23,297 nt of DNA, taken from Psychrosphaera sp. (lineage in GTDB: Bacteria > Pseudomonadota > Gammaproteobacteria > Enterobacterales > Alteromonadaceae). Of the stretch, positions 1 to 9,405 are shown piece after piece. Both the position numbers and the translations under genes were made by a program. A model generated the notes under the pieces. That model did no database searches, was not told where the DNA came from, and saw only the letters and a list, made by a program, of their open reading frames with translations. The DNA is taken from positions 1 through 23,297 of the forward strand of contig JAOHFM010000023.1 in assembly GCA_028098005.1 (NCBI GenBank). Reading direction: 5' to 3'. How positions within the stretch are numbered: position 1 is the stretch's first letter; the number at the start of each line of letters is the position of its first letter.

Positions 1-905
1 TTAGGTGCACCGTGATTAATCGTTTCAATCATACGGATTTCCGCTAAACAACTATAACCTACACCGCCTTCAGTTACTGGCTTTCCTGGGCCACCATCTA
101 GTTTATTAGAGACAGTACCTGAACCAATTACAGTACCCGCGCATAACGGACGAGTGCGTGCAGCATGCGCTACTAATTGGCCAAAGTTAAACGTCATGTC
201 TACACCAGCTTCTGGCTTACCAAACATTTCGTTGTTTAAAGTAGAAACAAGAGGCAACGAAAGCTTACCTTCAGACCATGCATCACCTAACTGTTCAGGA
301 GTTACGCAAACTGGTGCAAAAGCACTAGAAGGTTTAGATTGGAAGAAGCCAAAGCCCTTTCCTAATTCGTTAGGGATAAGCCCACGTAAAGAAACGTCGT
401 TAACAATCATGATTAATTTGATGTGGTTAAGCGCATCTTCTGCACTCACGCCCATAGGTACATCATCAGTGATAATTGCGACTTCAGCTTCAAAATCAAC
501 ACCAAAACCTTCAGTCGTTGGCATTACAATTGGAGACTGTGGCGCTAAAAAGCTATCTGAACCACCTTGATACATGAGAGGGTCGGTCCAAAAGCTCGCT
601 GGCATTTCTGCGTTTCGAGCTTTACGTACCAGCTCAACGTGGTTTACATATGCTGAGCCGTCAGCCCATTGATATGCACGCGGTAATGGAGAATGACAGT
701 CGGCTTGATTAAAATCTTCACCGGCAATTTCGCCACTTTCTAGTTTAGAAAATAGCGCTTGTAGTTTTGGTTCTGCATCAGACCAATTATCGATAGCGGC
801 TTGCATTGTTAACGCAACTTCTGCCGCTGAAATCATTTTAGTTAGGCTTGAGTTAACAATCACTAGCTGGCCGTCACGACCAGACTTCAAACTTGCTAAT
901 TTCAT
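1..905 (-). CDS. Fumarylacetoacetate hydrolase family protein (3' end cut by window)
   Basis: Probable fumarylacetoacetase acting at the end of tyrosine/homogentisate breakdown, splitting fumarylacetoacetate into fumarate and acetoacetate. The 301 visible codons start at an ATG preceded by AAGGAATAATT. The FAH fold is shown by the metal-binding DFEAEV motif, then VNDVSLR, the GFGFFQSKPSSAF stretch and GSGTVSN, all in family order. The frame is still open at base 1; I estimate 25 to 30 C-terminal residues are missing, judging from relatives of about 330 residues. It begins 10 bases after the VOC gene and is the third gene of an apparent hpd operon, which supports the fumarylacetoacetate substrate. 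Other FAH-family enzymes act on fumarylpyruvate or related diketo acids, so the substrate is inferred from context. Confidence 0.88.
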   Translation of the reverse strand, partial: MKLASLKSGRDGQLVIVNSSLTKMISAAEVALTMQAAIDNWSDAEPKLQALFSKLESGEIAGEDFNQADCHSPLPRAYQWADGSAYVNHVELVRKARNAEMPASFWTDPLMYQGGSDSFLAPQSPIVMPTTEGFGVDFEAEVAIITDDVPMGVSAEDALNHIKLIMIVNDVSLRGLIPNELGKGFGFFQSKPSSAFAPVCVTPEQLGDAWSEGKLSLPLVSTLNNEMFGKPEAGVDMTFNFGQLVAHAARTRPLCAGTVIGSGTVSNKLDGGPGKPVTEGGVGYSCLAEIRMIETINHGAP

Positions 906-915
906 TAATTATTCC

Positions 916-1461
916 TTACGATTCTGATTTAAAATCTTCGCCACTGTGTAACCATGCTGCATGGTTTGGCGCTTTTTTAGTTCGTGCCCACTCATCTAGC
1001 ATATCTGGAGCAACACGTTTTAATTCGTTTAACATACCCGGCTTGTCGGTATTTGCCGCTAGTTCAATTCTGTGTCCGTTTGGATCAAAGAAGTAGATAG
1101 ACTTAAAAATGGTATGGTCGGTTGGGCCTAAAACATCAACGCCAGCCGCTTCTAAACGACCTTTTGCTTCAGTTAATTCGTCCATAGAACCAACTTCAAA
1201 TGCAATATGTTGTACCCAAGCTGGCGTGTTTGTATCTCGGCCCATTTCTGGTGCATTTGGAATTTCGAAAAATGCTAATACATTGCCTTGACCCGCATCT
1301 AAAAAAACATGCATATATGGATCAGGTTCGCCGGTAGAAGGCACTTTGTCTTCAGCAATGGCTAATTGAAAGTCCATATCTAATAGATCACGGTAAAACT
1401 CTACTGTCTCTTTGGCATCTTTACAGCGATACGCAACATGGTGAATTCGATTGATTTTCAT
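916..1461 (-). CDS. VOC (glyoxalase/extradiol dioxygenase fold) protein between hpd and the FAH gene
   Basis: A 181-residue vicinal-oxygen-chelate protein of unknown reaction. The two beta-alpha-beta-beta-beta halves can be traced: IHHVAYRCKD at residues 6-15 and VQHIAFEV at 83-90, ending in FFDPNGHRIEL at 124-134. Candidate metal ligands are H8, H85 and E133, the 2-His-1-Glu arrangement used by HPPD and type I extradiol dioxygenases; E66 in FFEI is where glyoxalase I-type enzymes place another ligand. A tail of about 45 residues follows the fold. The start has an AAAGGTAA ribosome site. It lies 72 bases after hpd and 10 bases before the FAH gene, so a role in the same pathway is likely. It could be a ring-cleaving dioxygenase, an isomerase or an accessory protein; the sequence does not decide. 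Confidence 0.8.
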   Translation of the reverse strand: MKINRIHHVAYRCKDAKETVEFYRDLLDMDFQLAIAEDKVPSTGEPDPYMHVFLDAGQGNVLAFFEIPNAPEMGRDTNTPAWVQHIAFEVGSMDELTEAKGRLEAAGVDVLGPTDHTIFKSIYFFDPNGHRIELAANTDKPGMLNELKRVAPDMLDEWARTKKAPNHAAWLHSGEDFKSES

Positions 1462-1483
1462 AATATTACCTTTTTGATGTAGG

Positions 1484-1505
1484 CGTGACTGCTACTACAG
1501 CCACG
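1484..1505 (-). other. Intercistronic stem-loop between hpd and the VOC gene
   Basis: In the minus-strand RNA, CGUGGCUG and CAGUCACG form an eight-pair stem (one G-U) around a six-base loop. No U-tract follows, so it is not an obvious intrinsic terminator. It sits in the only sizeable gap of this short operon and could be an RNA-processing or stability element. Function is inferred only. Confidence 0.4.
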
Positions 1506-1533
1506 ATTACAAAACAGTGTATTTACGACGACC

Positions 1534-2613
1534 TTATTTGTCGTCGCCAATAACGCCACGAGCAACTTGGTCACGTTCAATTGATTCAAACAATGCTTTA
1601 AAGTTGCCTTCACCAAAGCCGTCATCTTCTTTACGTTGAATAAACTCAAAGAAAACAGGACCCAGTGCCGGAGCAGAGAATATTTGAAGCAATAGACGAG
1701 GTTGACCACCTTCAGTAGTACCGTCTAATAAAATGCCGCGCATTTTAAGTTCGTCAACTGGCTCACCATGACCTGGTAAACGCTCTTCCAACATTTCATA
1801 GTAAGTTGCTGGAGGCGCAGTCATGAACTCAACGCCAGAAGCTTTAAGTTTATCCCAACATGCTAATAAGTCATCACAAGAGAAGGCAATATGTTGAATG
1901 CCTTCACCGTTGTATTGCATTAAGAACTCTTCAATTTGACCACCACCACCAGCAGCTTCTTCATTTAGAGGAATACGGATTTTACCGTCTGGCGCTGTCA
2001 TCGCTTTAGATAACAAACCAGTGTATTCACCTTTAATATCAAAGTAGCGTATTTCGCGGAAGTTAAATAGATTTGAGTAGTAGTCTGCCCAGTAACCCAT
2101 ACGACCACGATAAACATTGTGTGTTAAGTGATCTAATGTGTGGAAACCACAACCTTCTGGACGACGATCAACGCCTTCTAGCCATACAAAGTCGATGTCG
2201 TAAATGCTTTCGCCATCTTTATAACGATCGATTAAGTATAAGTTAGCGCCGCCAATACCTTTGATTGCTGGTAAACGAAGTTCCATGTGACCAGTATCAA
2301 CTTCTACTGGTTGCGCACCTTTACGTACAGCTTCTGAATGTGCAAATTGAGCGTCTTTAACACGGAATGCTAAACCACACGCTGAAGGACCATGCTCTTG
2401 TGCATAATAATCTGCGTGGCTGCCTTTTTCATAGTTTGTGATGAAATTGATATCGCCTTGACGCCATAATTCAACGTCTTTAGAACGGTGACGAGCAACT
2501 TTAGTGAAGCCCATTGACGAAAACATTGTTTCTAAAATGCCCTTCTCAGGTGCACAGAATTCTACAAATTCAAAACCGTTCAACCCCATTGGGTTATCAA
2601 ACAAGTCAGCCAT
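1534..2613 (-). CDS. hpd: 4-hydroxyphenylpyruvate dioxygenase
   Basis: Converts 4-hydroxyphenylpyruvate to homogentisate, the second step of tyrosine degradation after transamination; a cytosolic non-haem Fe(II) enzyme. The 359-residue protein has the usual bacterial length and two VOC-type halves. The iron ligands are H162 (in LDHLTHNV), H241 (in GIQHIAF) and E323 (in VFFEFIQR), within one residue of the Pseudomonas enzyme positions as I recall them. The C-terminal gate-helix region with [13 protein letters not shown] is intact. The start ATG has a GGGGAAGG ribosome site directly upstream. It is first in an operon with the VOC and FAH genes and is separated from lpxC by a terminator. Homogentisate from this enzyme is the usual source of brown pyomelanin when the next step is missing. 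Confidence 0.97.
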   Translation of the reverse strand: MADLFDNPMGLNGFEFVEFCAPEKGILETMFSSMGFTKVARHRSKDVELWRQGDINFITNYEKGSHADYYAQEHGPSACGLAFRVKDAQFAHSEAVRKGAQPVEVDTGHMELRLPAIKGIGGANLYLIDRYKDGESIYDIDFVWLEGVDRRPEGCGFHTLDHLTHNVYRGRMGYWADYYSNLFNFREIRYFDIKGEYTGLLSKAMTAPDGKIRIPLNEEAAGGGGQIEEFLMQYNGEGIQHIAFSCDDLLACWDKLKASGVEFMTAPPATYYEMLEERLPGHGEPVDELKMRGILLDGTTEGGQPRLLLQIFSAPALGPVFFEFIQRKEDDGFGEGNFKALFESIERDQVARGVIGDDK

Positions 2614-2642
2614 TACCTTCCCCTATATTCTTACAATTCTTT

Positions 2643-2671
2643 AATATTGTTATTAGTTTATTAAGGCTCAA
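2643..2671 (-). promoter_or_regulatory. Candidate sigma-70 promoter for hpd
   Basis: On the minus strand TTGAGC (2666-2671) and AATATT (2643-2648) are separated by 17 bases, four of six matches in each box. It would give a leader of about 25 bases that includes the hpd ribosome site. The region is AT-rich, so chance matches are likely. Confidence 0.3.
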
Positions 2672-2672
2672 A

Positions 2673-2693
2673 ACGCCTATATATGTTGGGCGT
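2673..2693. promoter_or_regulatory. Inverted repeat upstream of the hpd promoter
   Basis: ACGCC (2673-2677) and GGCGT (2689-2693) form an inverted repeat around 11 bases just upstream of the candidate -35 box. The half-site spacing would suit a dimeric regulator. It does not look like a canonical TyrR box. The repeat is short, so it is only a candidate operator. Confidence 0.22.
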
Positions 2694-2773
2694 CAATATA
2701 CCAAAAGATATGGGTTCCAAGAAAAGCTTTATCAATTGCTCGAGGGAAATAAGGGAAAGAAATCTTTACGCAT

Positions 2774-2798
2774 AAAAAAACGCAGGCTAAGCTGCGTT
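2774..2798 (-). terminator. Rho-independent terminator after lpxC
   Basis: The minus-strand RNA folds AACGCAG with CTGCGTT around a six-base loop and runs into seven U residues (A-run 2774-2780 on the plus strand). It lies 30 bases past the lpxC stop and marks the end of the dcw/lpxC transcription unit. Confidence 0.9.
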
Positions 2799-2827
2799 CT
2801 AGTTTGAAGTTTTTATCACAAAGGGCT

Positions 2828-3739
2828 TTACGCCATTTGTGGAATTGCTGCAGTAACACCTTCTGGGGCTTCTTCACCAAAAGTAACGTATTCCCAACAA
2901 TCTTGCTGCTTCATTAACTCAACTAAAACTTTGTTGTTTAAGTCATGGCCAGATTTAAATGCAACAAACTCAGCTAACAGCGGAGTACCTGTCATATATA
3001 AATCACCAACAGCATCAAGAATTTTGTGCTTCACAAACTCATCTTCATAACGAAGACCGTCTGGATTTAACACTCTGTATTCATCTAAAACAATTGCGTT
3101 ATCCATGTTTCCGCCTAGTGCTAGATTATTGTTACGTAAGTATTCAATATCTCGCATAAAGCCAAAAGTTCGAGCACGGCTAATTTGCTTTAGAAACGAC
3201 TCAGCCGTAATGTCTAACTGAATTCGTTGTTTAGATTGTGTAATTGCAGGGTGATCAAACTCAATTCTGAAATCAACTTTAAAACCATCGTATGGGCGTA
3301 ACTCGGCCCATTTATCACCAAGATCAACACGTACTGGTTTAGTCACTTTAATGTAACGACGTAAGCTATTTTGTTCAATAACTTCCGCTTGTTGCATCAA
3401 GTATATAAATGGTAATGAACTACCATCCATAATTGGGATCTCAGCTGCGTCTACTTCAACTATCAAGTTATCAATAGCTAAACTAGCGATTGCCGCCATT
3501 AAATGCTCAGTCGTAGACAAGCGTTGACCCGCATCATTAATTAAACACGTACACATTTGAGTATCGCCAACCAATTCAGGTGACGACTTAAACTCAGCAA
3601 CAGGCGTAAGGTCGGTGCGCAGAAATACAATACCTGTATTTTCGGCAGCAGGACGGAGAGTTAATGTAACCTTCTCACCTTTGTGTAATCCAATCCCTGT
3701 TGAAGTAACAGGCGATTTTATTGTACGTTGTTTAATCAT
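2828..3739 (-). CDS. lpxC: UDP-3-O-acyl-N-acetylglucosamine deacetylase
   Basis: Zinc amidase that carries out the committed step of lipid A synthesis, removing the N-acetyl group from UDP-3-O-acyl-GlcNAc in the cytosol. The 303-residue protein is close to the E. coli length, and the catalytic residues fall at the E. coli positions: E78 and H79 in STTEHLMA, H238 and D242 in [10 protein letters not shown]265 in KSGHDLNNK. The N-terminus MIKQRT is also typical. It is the last gene of the dcw cluster but has its own strong promoter in the 90-base gap after ftsZ, as in other gammaproteobacteria. The E. coli enzyme is degraded by FtsH through its C-terminal tail; the tail here ends in nonpolar residues (AAIPQMA), so similar control is possible but not shown. 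Confidence 0.98.
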   Translation of the reverse strand: MIKQRTIKSPVTSTGIGLHKGEKVTLTLRPAAENTGIVFLRTDLTPVAEFKSSPELVGDTQMCTCLINDAGQRLSTTEHLMAAIASLAIDNLIVEVDAAEIPIMDGSSLPFIYLMQQAEVIEQNSLRRYIKVTKPVRVDLGDKWAELRPYDGFKVDFRIEFDHPAITQSKQRIQLDITAESFLKQISRARTFGFMRDIEYLRNNNLALGGNMDNAIVLDEYRVLNPDGLRYEDEFVKHKILDAVGDLYMTGTPLLAEFVAFKSGHDLNNKVLVELMKQQDCWEYVTFGEEAPEGVTAAIPQMA

Positions 3740-3789
3740 ATTTACGTGATAAACCTCTTATCTAATACCTAATCTAAAAAGCGGCGCAC

Positions 3790-3818
3790 ATTATACGACA
3801 GATCAGACCTCAGATCAA
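3790..3818 (-). promoter_or_regulatory. Strong sigma-70 promoter for lpxC
   Basis: On the minus strand TTGATC (3813-3818) and a perfect TATAAT (3790-3795) are exactly 17 bases apart. The predicted start gives a leader of roughly 43 bases before the lpxC ATG. A perfect 7-bp direct repeat, CAGATCA at 3799-3805 and 3811-3817, lies in the spacer and -35 region. Confidence 0.72.
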
Positions 3819-3829
3819 TAGTACACTTT

Positions 3830-4981
3830 TTAGTCAGCTTGTTTTCTAAGAAAAGCAGGAATGTCAAAAATGCTTTCTGCTTCGTCTTTTTTCTCTTCCG
3901 GCTCTAATAATGCTTTTTGCTCAGGCATAGCCTGCGCTGCTGGTTTACTCGCTGTAACCGTTTGAGTATTACCTACTGCATGCGTCATTTGAGGCTGCTG
4001 TACCAATGAGATATCAGCACGCTTATCGCCACCAATTCCTGTTGCAACAACAGTAACACGAAGCTCTTCGGCCATGTCCATGTCAATTACAGCACCAACA
4101 ACAACCGTCGCATTTTCAGAGGCGAACGCTTTTACTGTGTTACCCACTGTTTCAAACTCTTCAATACTGATGTCTAAGCCAGCTGTTATATTAACCAAAA
4201 TACCCTTTGCACCAGCAAGGTCAATATCTTCAAGTAGTGGCGATGCAATCGCGGCTTCTGCTGCTTCTTGCGCTCGGTCCGGGCCAGATGCCGTTCCAGT
4301 ACCCATCATCGCTGTTCCCATCTCAGACATCACTGTTTTTACGTCGGCGAAGTCAACATTGATCAATCCTGGGCGAGTTATTAGTTCAGCAATACCCTGA
4401 ACAGCACCTAGTAGCACGTTATTAGCTTCTTTAAAGGCGTCTAATAAACTTGTTTTAGGACCTAATACTTTGAGTAGCTTGTCATTTGGGATTGTAATTA
4501 GTGAATCAACACTGCGCGATAGGTCTTGAATACCATGATCCGCAAAAGCCAATCGTTTTTTACCTTCAAACGCAAACGGTTTAGTAACAACCGCTACCGT
4601 TAGAATACCTAAATCTTTTGCAACTTCCGCCACAACAGGAGCTGCACCAGTACCTGTACCGCCGCCCATTCCAGCAGCAATAAATACCATGTCGGCACCT
4701 TGCATTGCAGCCGCAATATTTTCACGATCTTCCAAAGCAGACTGACGCCCTACTTCTGGGTTTGCCCCAGCACCAAGGCCTTTAGTAACTTCAGTACCAA
4801 TTTGAAGTGTTGTATCAGCTGCTGAATTACGTAACGCCTGAGCATCCGTATTCGCCGCAATAAAATCAACACCTTCAATAGATTCTTTAACCATGTGGTC
4901 AACAGCGTTGCCGCCACCACCACCGACACCAAATACTTTGATGACTGCTTCTTCGTTATGATTATCCATTAACTCATACAT
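3830..4981 (-). CDS. ftsZ: Cell division GTPase FtsZ (tubulin homologue)
   Basis: Forms the cytokinetic Z-ring. From the ATG at 4981 the product is 383 residues, the E. coli length. The glycine-rich N-terminus VGGGGGNAV (19-27), the tubulin signature GGGTGTG (106-112) and the T7 loop NVDFADV (208-214) are intact. The C-terminal [10 protein letters not shown] tail that binds FtsA and ZipA is conserved. I chose the start at MYELMD because it aligns with the E. coli MFEPME start and lies nine bases after GGAG; an ATG two codons upstream (4987) is possible but too close to that site. The open frame extends well upstream, but that part overlaps ftsA and is not protein-like. The gene follows ftsA by 25 bases. 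Confidence 0.98.
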   Translation of the reverse strand: MYELMDNHNEEAVIKVFGVGGGGGNAVDHMVKESIEGVDFIAANTDAQALRNSAADTTLQIGTEVTKGLGAGANPEVGRQSALEDRENIAAAMQGADMVFIAAGMGGGTGTGAAPVVAEVAKDLGILTVAVVTKPFAFEGKKRLAFADHGIQDLSRSVDSLITIPNDKLLKVLGPKTSLLDAFKEANNVLLGAVQGIAELITRPGLINVDFADVKTVMSEMGTAMMGTGTASGPDRAQEAAEAAIASPLLEDIDLAGAKGILVNITAGLDISIEEFETVGNTVKAFASENATVVVGAVIDMDMAEELRVTVVATGIGGDKRADISLVQQPQMTHAVGNTQTVTASKPAAQAMPEQKALLEPEEKKDEAESIFDIPAFLRKQAD

Positions 4982-5006
4982 TGTCATTCTCTCCGTCTTT
5001 AAATTC

Positions 5007-6236
5007 TTAAAATTCGCCTTTGAACCAACTTGCAATCCGCTGCCACCAATCTTGCGGTTTTTCTTCCTCGTTTGTCTGTTGCTTTTCCATTCCATATAAC
5101 AACAAACCAACCGCGGTAGCATAGCTTGGATCTTGCACGTACTCTGTTAGTCCTTTGACGCCTATTGGCGTTCCGATTCGAACAGGCATTTGAAAAATTT
5201 GCTCGGCATAATCAACAGCACCGGTCATTTTAGCGGTACCGCCGGTTAAGACAATCCCTGCTGCAATTTGTTCTTCTAAACCTGATTTTCGAATCTCATC
5301 CAAAATCAATTCGTATATTTCTTGATAACGAGGCTCTATAACCTCTGCTAATGTATGACGCGACATGATTCTTGCAGGTCGACCACCAACACTAGGTACT
5401 TCAATATTATCTTCTGAACTGGCTAAGTTTTTATAAGCCACTCCATATTTAACTTTTATATCTTCTGCATGCCCTATTGGTGTACGGAAGATTTTGGCAA
5501 TATCATTGGTGACTTGATTTCCAGCCACTGGTAATACCGCAGAATGACGAATTGCACCATTGGCATAAATCGCAATGTCTAATGTACCGCCACCCATGTC
5601 TACTACACAAACGCCAAGTTCTTTTTCATCTTCTGTTAATACAGCATAACTTGAGGCTAATGCACTAAAAATCAATTGATCTTCTTTTAATTCACAGCGT
5701 TCTACACATTTAACTATGTTTTTAGCCATGTCATTCGAACAAGTCACAATATGTACTTTGGCTTCCATACGCACGCCAGACATACCAATTGGGCTTTTTA
5801 TGCCTTCTTGCATATCGACTGAAAACTCTTGCGGCATAACGTGTAACATTTTTCGCTCAGCCGCCATAGGCACGGCTTTCGCAGCATGAATCACGTTTTC
5901 TACATCTTCAGCAGTCACTTCAGAATCATGGATTGGAACCATACCACTCTCGTTTTGACAAGAGATGTGTTTACCGCTTATTGCTAGATAAACAGACGAA
6001 ATACGGCAGTCTGCCATAAGTTCAGCTTCATTTATCGCATTTTGAACTGAGCCGATCACGAGATTTAAGTCGTTTACGCCGCCTTTATCCATTCCATGAC
6101 TAGCATGGTGACCAACACCTACAATGCTAATTTGTTGATCTGGTGTAATTTCACCTACAACAGCAGATACCTTTGAGGTACCAACATCAAGGCCTACTAT
6201 TAAATTTCTGTCATTGGCTTTCGCACTTGAACTCAT
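5007..6236 (-). CDS. ftsA: Cell division protein FtsA (actin-like membrane tether of FtsZ)
   Basis: Actin-family ATPase that anchors FtsZ to the inner membrane and recruits later divisome proteins. The 409-residue protein shows the phosphate-1 loop [15 protein letters not shown] near residue 15, the phosphate-2 element [14 protein letters not shown] and the adenosine motif VLTGGTAKM. The C-terminal amphipathic membrane-targeting helix ([14 protein letters not shown]) is present. It is slightly shorter than the 420 residues of E. coli FtsA. The start ATG is preceded by a modest AGCGGATAAT site and lies 18 bases after ftsQ; ftsZ follows after 25 bases. Confidence 0.97.
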   Translation of the reverse strand: MSSSAKANDRNLIVGLDVGTSKVSAVVGEITPDQQISIVGVGHHASHGMDKGGVNDLNLVIGSVQNAINEAELMADCRISSVYLAISGKHISCQNESGMVPIHDSEVTAEDVENVIHAAKAVPMAAERKMLHVMPQEFSVDMQEGIKSPIGMSGVRMEAKVHIVTCSNDMAKNIVKCVERCELKEDQLIFSALASSYAVLTEDEKELGVCVVDMGGGTLDIAIYANGAIRHSAVLPVAGNQVTNDIAKIFRTPIGHAEDIKVKYGVAYKNLASSEDNIEVPSVGGRPARIMSRHTLAEVIEPRYQEIYELILDEIRKSGLEEQIAAGIVLTGGTAKMTGAVDYAEQIFQMPVRIGTPIGVKGLTEYVQDPSYATAVGLLLYGMEKQQTNEEEKPQDWWQRIASWFKGEF

Positions 6237-6254
6237 ATTATCCGCTTATCGCAC

Positions 6255-7001
6255 TTAGCTTTCGTTATTATTGTTATCCCGCCAAGACACGGCCAAGCCT
6301 ATGTCATAGCGTAAATCCACGCGAGCGATTTCCTTACCGCTATAGTCAGACAAAAGTGGGTACAAATCAACAAATCGTTGAACCCGTTTCATCTTTTCAG
6401 AGCGCCCCAAATTTAAATGGATGCTCCGTTCTAACCAAATTTGCCAGGCATATCTTTCTGACAGTACTAATTCACTTATTTTAAACTTGTGCAAATCCAA
6501 TAGATGTTGCATTTGCACATAGCCTTTTAGTACGTCTTTTTCATTGCCTTCTGGGCCATATAACCTTGGAAGGCTTTTAGGCACTTCGATACCGTCGGCA
6601 TAAAACACATCACCAAACTTATTTAGCAGTAGATCATTGTTCCAAACAGCATATACATCTTGCTCAACCACAAATACGTGAATTTTACGTGGCCATTCTT
6701 TTCGAATAGAGACACCATAAACCCAAGGGTTCTCTTCAAGTTTATATTGCAGCTTAGCAACGTCTAAAGTAAAAAAGCTACCATCCAATTGTTGGGTAAT
6801 TTTTTTCTGTAACTCATTTCTGTCTATGTAAGCTAACTGCCCATGAATCACAACTTCATTAATAGGTACGTCATTTTTGTTCTGTGCCCATTTGAACAGG
6901 CTATTATAACCCCATACAAACAATAAAATAACCGTTAAAAAGAAAACAAATCCAACTAAAAAGCTCGATTTTTGCCACTTTCTAACAGACTTTGTTTTCA
7001 C
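6255..7001 (-). CDS. ftsQ: Cell division protein FtsQ
   Basis: Bitopic inner-membrane protein that joins FtsB and FtsL and links early and late divisome parts. The 248-residue protein has a basic cytoplasmic start, one membrane segment at about residues 14-35 and a POTRA domain from about residue 46 (INEVVIHGQLAYI), followed by the FtsQ beta domain. The start codon is GTG, with AGGA about eight bases upstream inside the end of ddl. Only two bases separate it from the ddl stop, so translation is probably coupled. The length is a little below the 276 residues of E. coli. Confidence 0.95.
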   Translation of the reverse strand: MKTKSVRKWQKSSFLVGFVFFLTVILLFVWGYNSLFKWAQNKNDVPINEVVIHGQLAYIDRNELQKKITQQLDGSFFTLDVAKLQYKLEENPWVYGVSIRKEWPRKIHVFVVEQDVYAVWNNDLLLNKFGDVFYADGIEVPKSLPRLYGPEGNEKDVLKGYVQMQHLLDLHKFKISELVLSERYAWQIWLERSIHLNLGRSEKMKRVQRFVDLYPLLSDYSGKEIARVDLRYDIGLAVSWRDNNNNES

Positions 7002-7003
7002 CG

Positions 7004-7963
7004 CTATTTTCCTGTCTCATTTGCACCGTTTTTCGGTGTTAATGTTTGTAACAATATAGACATCACTAGATCGTTAAATGACATACCAAATTGAGCAGCA
7101 GACTTTGGTACAAGCGACGATGTTGTCATCCCAGGCACAGTATTAATTTCTAACAAATATGGTTGTTCATTGTCATCTAATAAAAAGTCGACTCGGCCCC
7201 AACCACTTGCACCAACGAGATCAAAAGCTTCCACCGCTAACTCTTGAATACGAGCGGTTAGTTCATTACTCAATGGGGCGGGACATAAGTATTCAGTATT
7301 TGTACTTTTATATTTTGCCTCATAATCATAAAACTCATTGGGCGTGCGCATTTCAATCAATGGCATAGCTTGACCACCAACGATTGTGGCGGTAACTTCT
7401 CGACCCACAACCCATTGTTCAATTAACACGTCTTTATCAAACTCAAACGCTGTTCTAATCGCGCTGTTCAGTTCCTCCGGTGTGCTCGCTTGAGACATAC
7501 CTATGCTCGAACCTTCATTTGCAGGTTTAACCATGACTCTTCCAGACAAACTGTCTAAAATTTCTTTTGTGTCATACGGCTTGCCTTGCTTAACTACGGC
7601 AAATGGCGCTGAAGGTAACTCCGCTCCTTTAAATAAGTACTTGCTTCTAACTTTGTCCATTGCAAAAGCTGAGCCTTGAGGGCCAGAGCCAGTGAACGGC
7701 AATCCCATTAGCTTCAGTGCACCTTGCAAACTACCATCTTCGCCACCGCGCCCATGTAGGACAATAAATACGCGGTCAAAATCTTTTTTCAATAAGTCAT
7801 CAAGGTAATCAAATTTAGGATCAAAGCCATGAGCATCAACGCCTGCGTCTTCAAGTGCAGCTAACACGGCTTTGCCAGAGTTTATGGAAACCTCACGCTC
7901 AGCAGATGTGCCACCAAACATAACCGCGACTTTGCCCAATTGAGCTACAATTGTTGACGTCAT
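7004..7963 (-). CDS. ddl: D-alanine--D-alanine ligase (DdlB type)
   Basis: ATP-grasp enzyme that makes the D-Ala-D-Ala dipeptide for MurF. The 319-residue protein carries [10 protein letters not shown] near the N-terminus, [11 protein letters not shown], the [12 protein letters not shown] segment (serine at about 152) and the metal-binding [11 protein letters not shown]. The omega-loop region [11 protein letters not shown] is typical of D-Ala-D-Ala rather than D-Ala-D-Lac ligases. Its ATG overlaps the murC stop as ATGA, and it ends in TAG two bases before ftsQ. The position between murC and ftsQ is that of E. coli ddlB. Confidence 0.97.
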   Translation of the reverse strand: MTSTIVAQLGKVAVMFGGTSAEREVSINSGKAVLAALEDAGVDAHGFDPKFDYLDDLLKKDFDRVFIVLHGRGGEDGSLQGALKLMGLPFTGSGPQGSAFAMDKVRSKYLFKGAELPSAPFAVVKQGKPYDTKEILDSLSGRVMVKPANEGSSIGMSQASTPEELNSAIRTAFEFDKDVLIEQWVVGREVTATIVGGQAMPLIEMRTPNEFYDYEAKYKSTNTEYLCPAPLSNELTARIQELAVEAFDLVGASGWGRVDFLLDDNEQPYLLEINTVPGMTTSSLVPKSAAQFGMSFNDLVMSILLQTLTPKNGANETGK

Positions 7964-9405
7964 AGTTCTGTAACCTGCAACAATTTTTCAACTTTCATAT
8001 CACAGTCTATTAAGGTTTTGATTACGGAATTAATGTTGCCCGCACCTTGAGTAATAACAACGTCACCATCTTGAATGACATGTGCTAGTTGACTTGGAAG
8101 TTGCTCAGGTTTTGCCACAAAAATAGGGTCAATTACATTACGTTGCCTAATAGACTGGGCTAGACTTCGTCCGTCTGCGCCCGCAATTGGTTTTTCACCA
8201 GCAGCATAAACTTCAAGTAATAGTAAACAGTCTACTTTCGACAAAACATGGGTGAAGTCGTCATATAAATCACGAGTTCGGCTATACCGATGTGGTTGAT
8301 AACACATAACAATGCGTTTTTCTGGCCACGCAGCTCTTACCGCATCTATAGTTGCAGCTACTTCCGTTGGGTGATGACCATAGTCATCCATCAATTTCAC
8401 GTTTCCTTTACCGGTTTCAAAGTCACCATATTGTTGGAAACGTCGACCGATGCCTTCAAATTTTTCTAAAGCACTAATAATGTACTTGTCTTCAATGCCT
8501 TCTTCATAAGACACGGCAACGGCTGCCGTTGCATTCAGGGCATTGTGACGACCAGGAAGGTTTAAAGATAACGCCAATGACTTTTCATTGTGGGTGACGG
8601 TAAACGTCGTTCTGGTTTCAGTTTGTTTAAAGTCGTGAATAACATAATCATTGTGTGGTTCAAAACCATAGGTCACCACTCTTCGACCTAAATCTTTGGC
8701 TAGTTTTAAGACCACAGGATCATCGCCACACATGGTGGCTAGTCCGTAAAATGGTAAGTTATGAAGAAAATCAACATAGGTGCGCTTCATTTGCTCAAAG
8801 TCGCCACCATAAGTTTCCATATGGTCCGCTTCAATGTTTGTTACTACGGATATAAGAGGCTGCAAATGTAAAAACGAAGCGTCGCTCTCATCAGCTTCCG
8901 CAATTAAATATCTACTTTTACCTAACCGAGCGTTGGTACCTGCACTATTTAATAGGCCACCGATAATAAACGTTGGGTCCAGTTGCGCTTCTGCAAAAAT
9001 ACTTGCAATAAGGCTGGTCGTTGTTGTTTTGCCATGAGTACCAGCAATGGCAATACCAAACCTGAATCGCATCAGCTCTGCTAACATTTCTGCTCGGCGA
9101 ACAATAGGAATTCGTTTTTCTCGTGCGGTTATAATTTCCACATTCGTTTCATCAATAGCACTAGAAACAACCACAACACTTGCATCTTCAACACTTTCTT
9201 TTACATGCCCAATAGTAATCGTGGCGCCTAAGCCTTTCAGGCGCTGTACCACTGCATTTTCATTAATGTCAGAGCCAGTAACTTTGTAGCCTTCATTAAG
9301 TAAAACCTCGGCGATGCCGCCCATTCCAGCTCCGCCTATACCTATAAAATGCAAAGTTTGCATACGGCGCATAGCTGGGTTTACGATATTATCTTGAATA
9401 CTCAC
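7960..9405 (-). CDS. murC: UDP-N-acetylmuramate--L-alanine ligase
   Basis: Adds the first amino acid, L-alanine, to UDP-MurNAc in the cytosol. The 481-residue protein has the UDP-binding [12 protein letters not shown] at residues 19-30, the ATP P-loop GTHGKTTT at 122-129, [12 protein letters not shown], and the C-terminal [12 protein letters not shown] segment characteristic of MurC and Mpl. The linkage to murG and ddl identifies MurC rather than Mpl. The start is GTG, placed immediately after the murG TAA with no gap and with GGAAG upstream, which suggests coupled translation. Confidence 0.97.
   Translation of the reverse strand: MSIQDNIVNPAMRRMQTLHFIGIGGAGMGGIAEVLLNEGYKVTGSDINENAVVQRLKGLGATITIGHVKESVEDASVVVVSSAIDETNVEIITAREKRIPIVRRAEMLAELMRFRFGIAIAGTHGKTTTTSLIASIFAEAQLDPTFIIGGLLNSAGTNARLGKSRYLIAEADESDASFLHLQPLISVVTNIEADHMETYGGDFEQMKRTYVDFLHNLPFYGLATMCGDDPVVLKLAKDLGRRVVTYGFEPHNDYVIHDFKQTETRTTFTVTHNEKSLALSLNLPGRHNALNATAAVAVSYEEGIEDKYIISALEKFEGIGRRFQQYGDFETGKGNVKLMDDYGHHPTEVAATIDAVRAAWPEKRIVMCYQPHRYSRTRDLYDDFTHVLSKVDCLLLLEVYAAGEKPIAGADGRSLAQSIRQRNVIDPIFVAKPEQLPSQLAHVIQDGDVVITQGAGNINSVIKTLIDCDMKVEKLLQVTEL

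Noticed and set aside
154..570. 138-codon plus-strand open frame opposite the FAH gene
   Set aside because: It is the antisense shadow of a well-conserved FAH-family gene, has no ribosome site and its product resembles no family I know.
4982..5122. Extension of the ftsZ frame upstream to 5122
   Set aside because: The added 47 residues overlap the end of ftsA and do not resemble any FtsZ. The MYELMD start has a proper ribosome site and gives the usual length.
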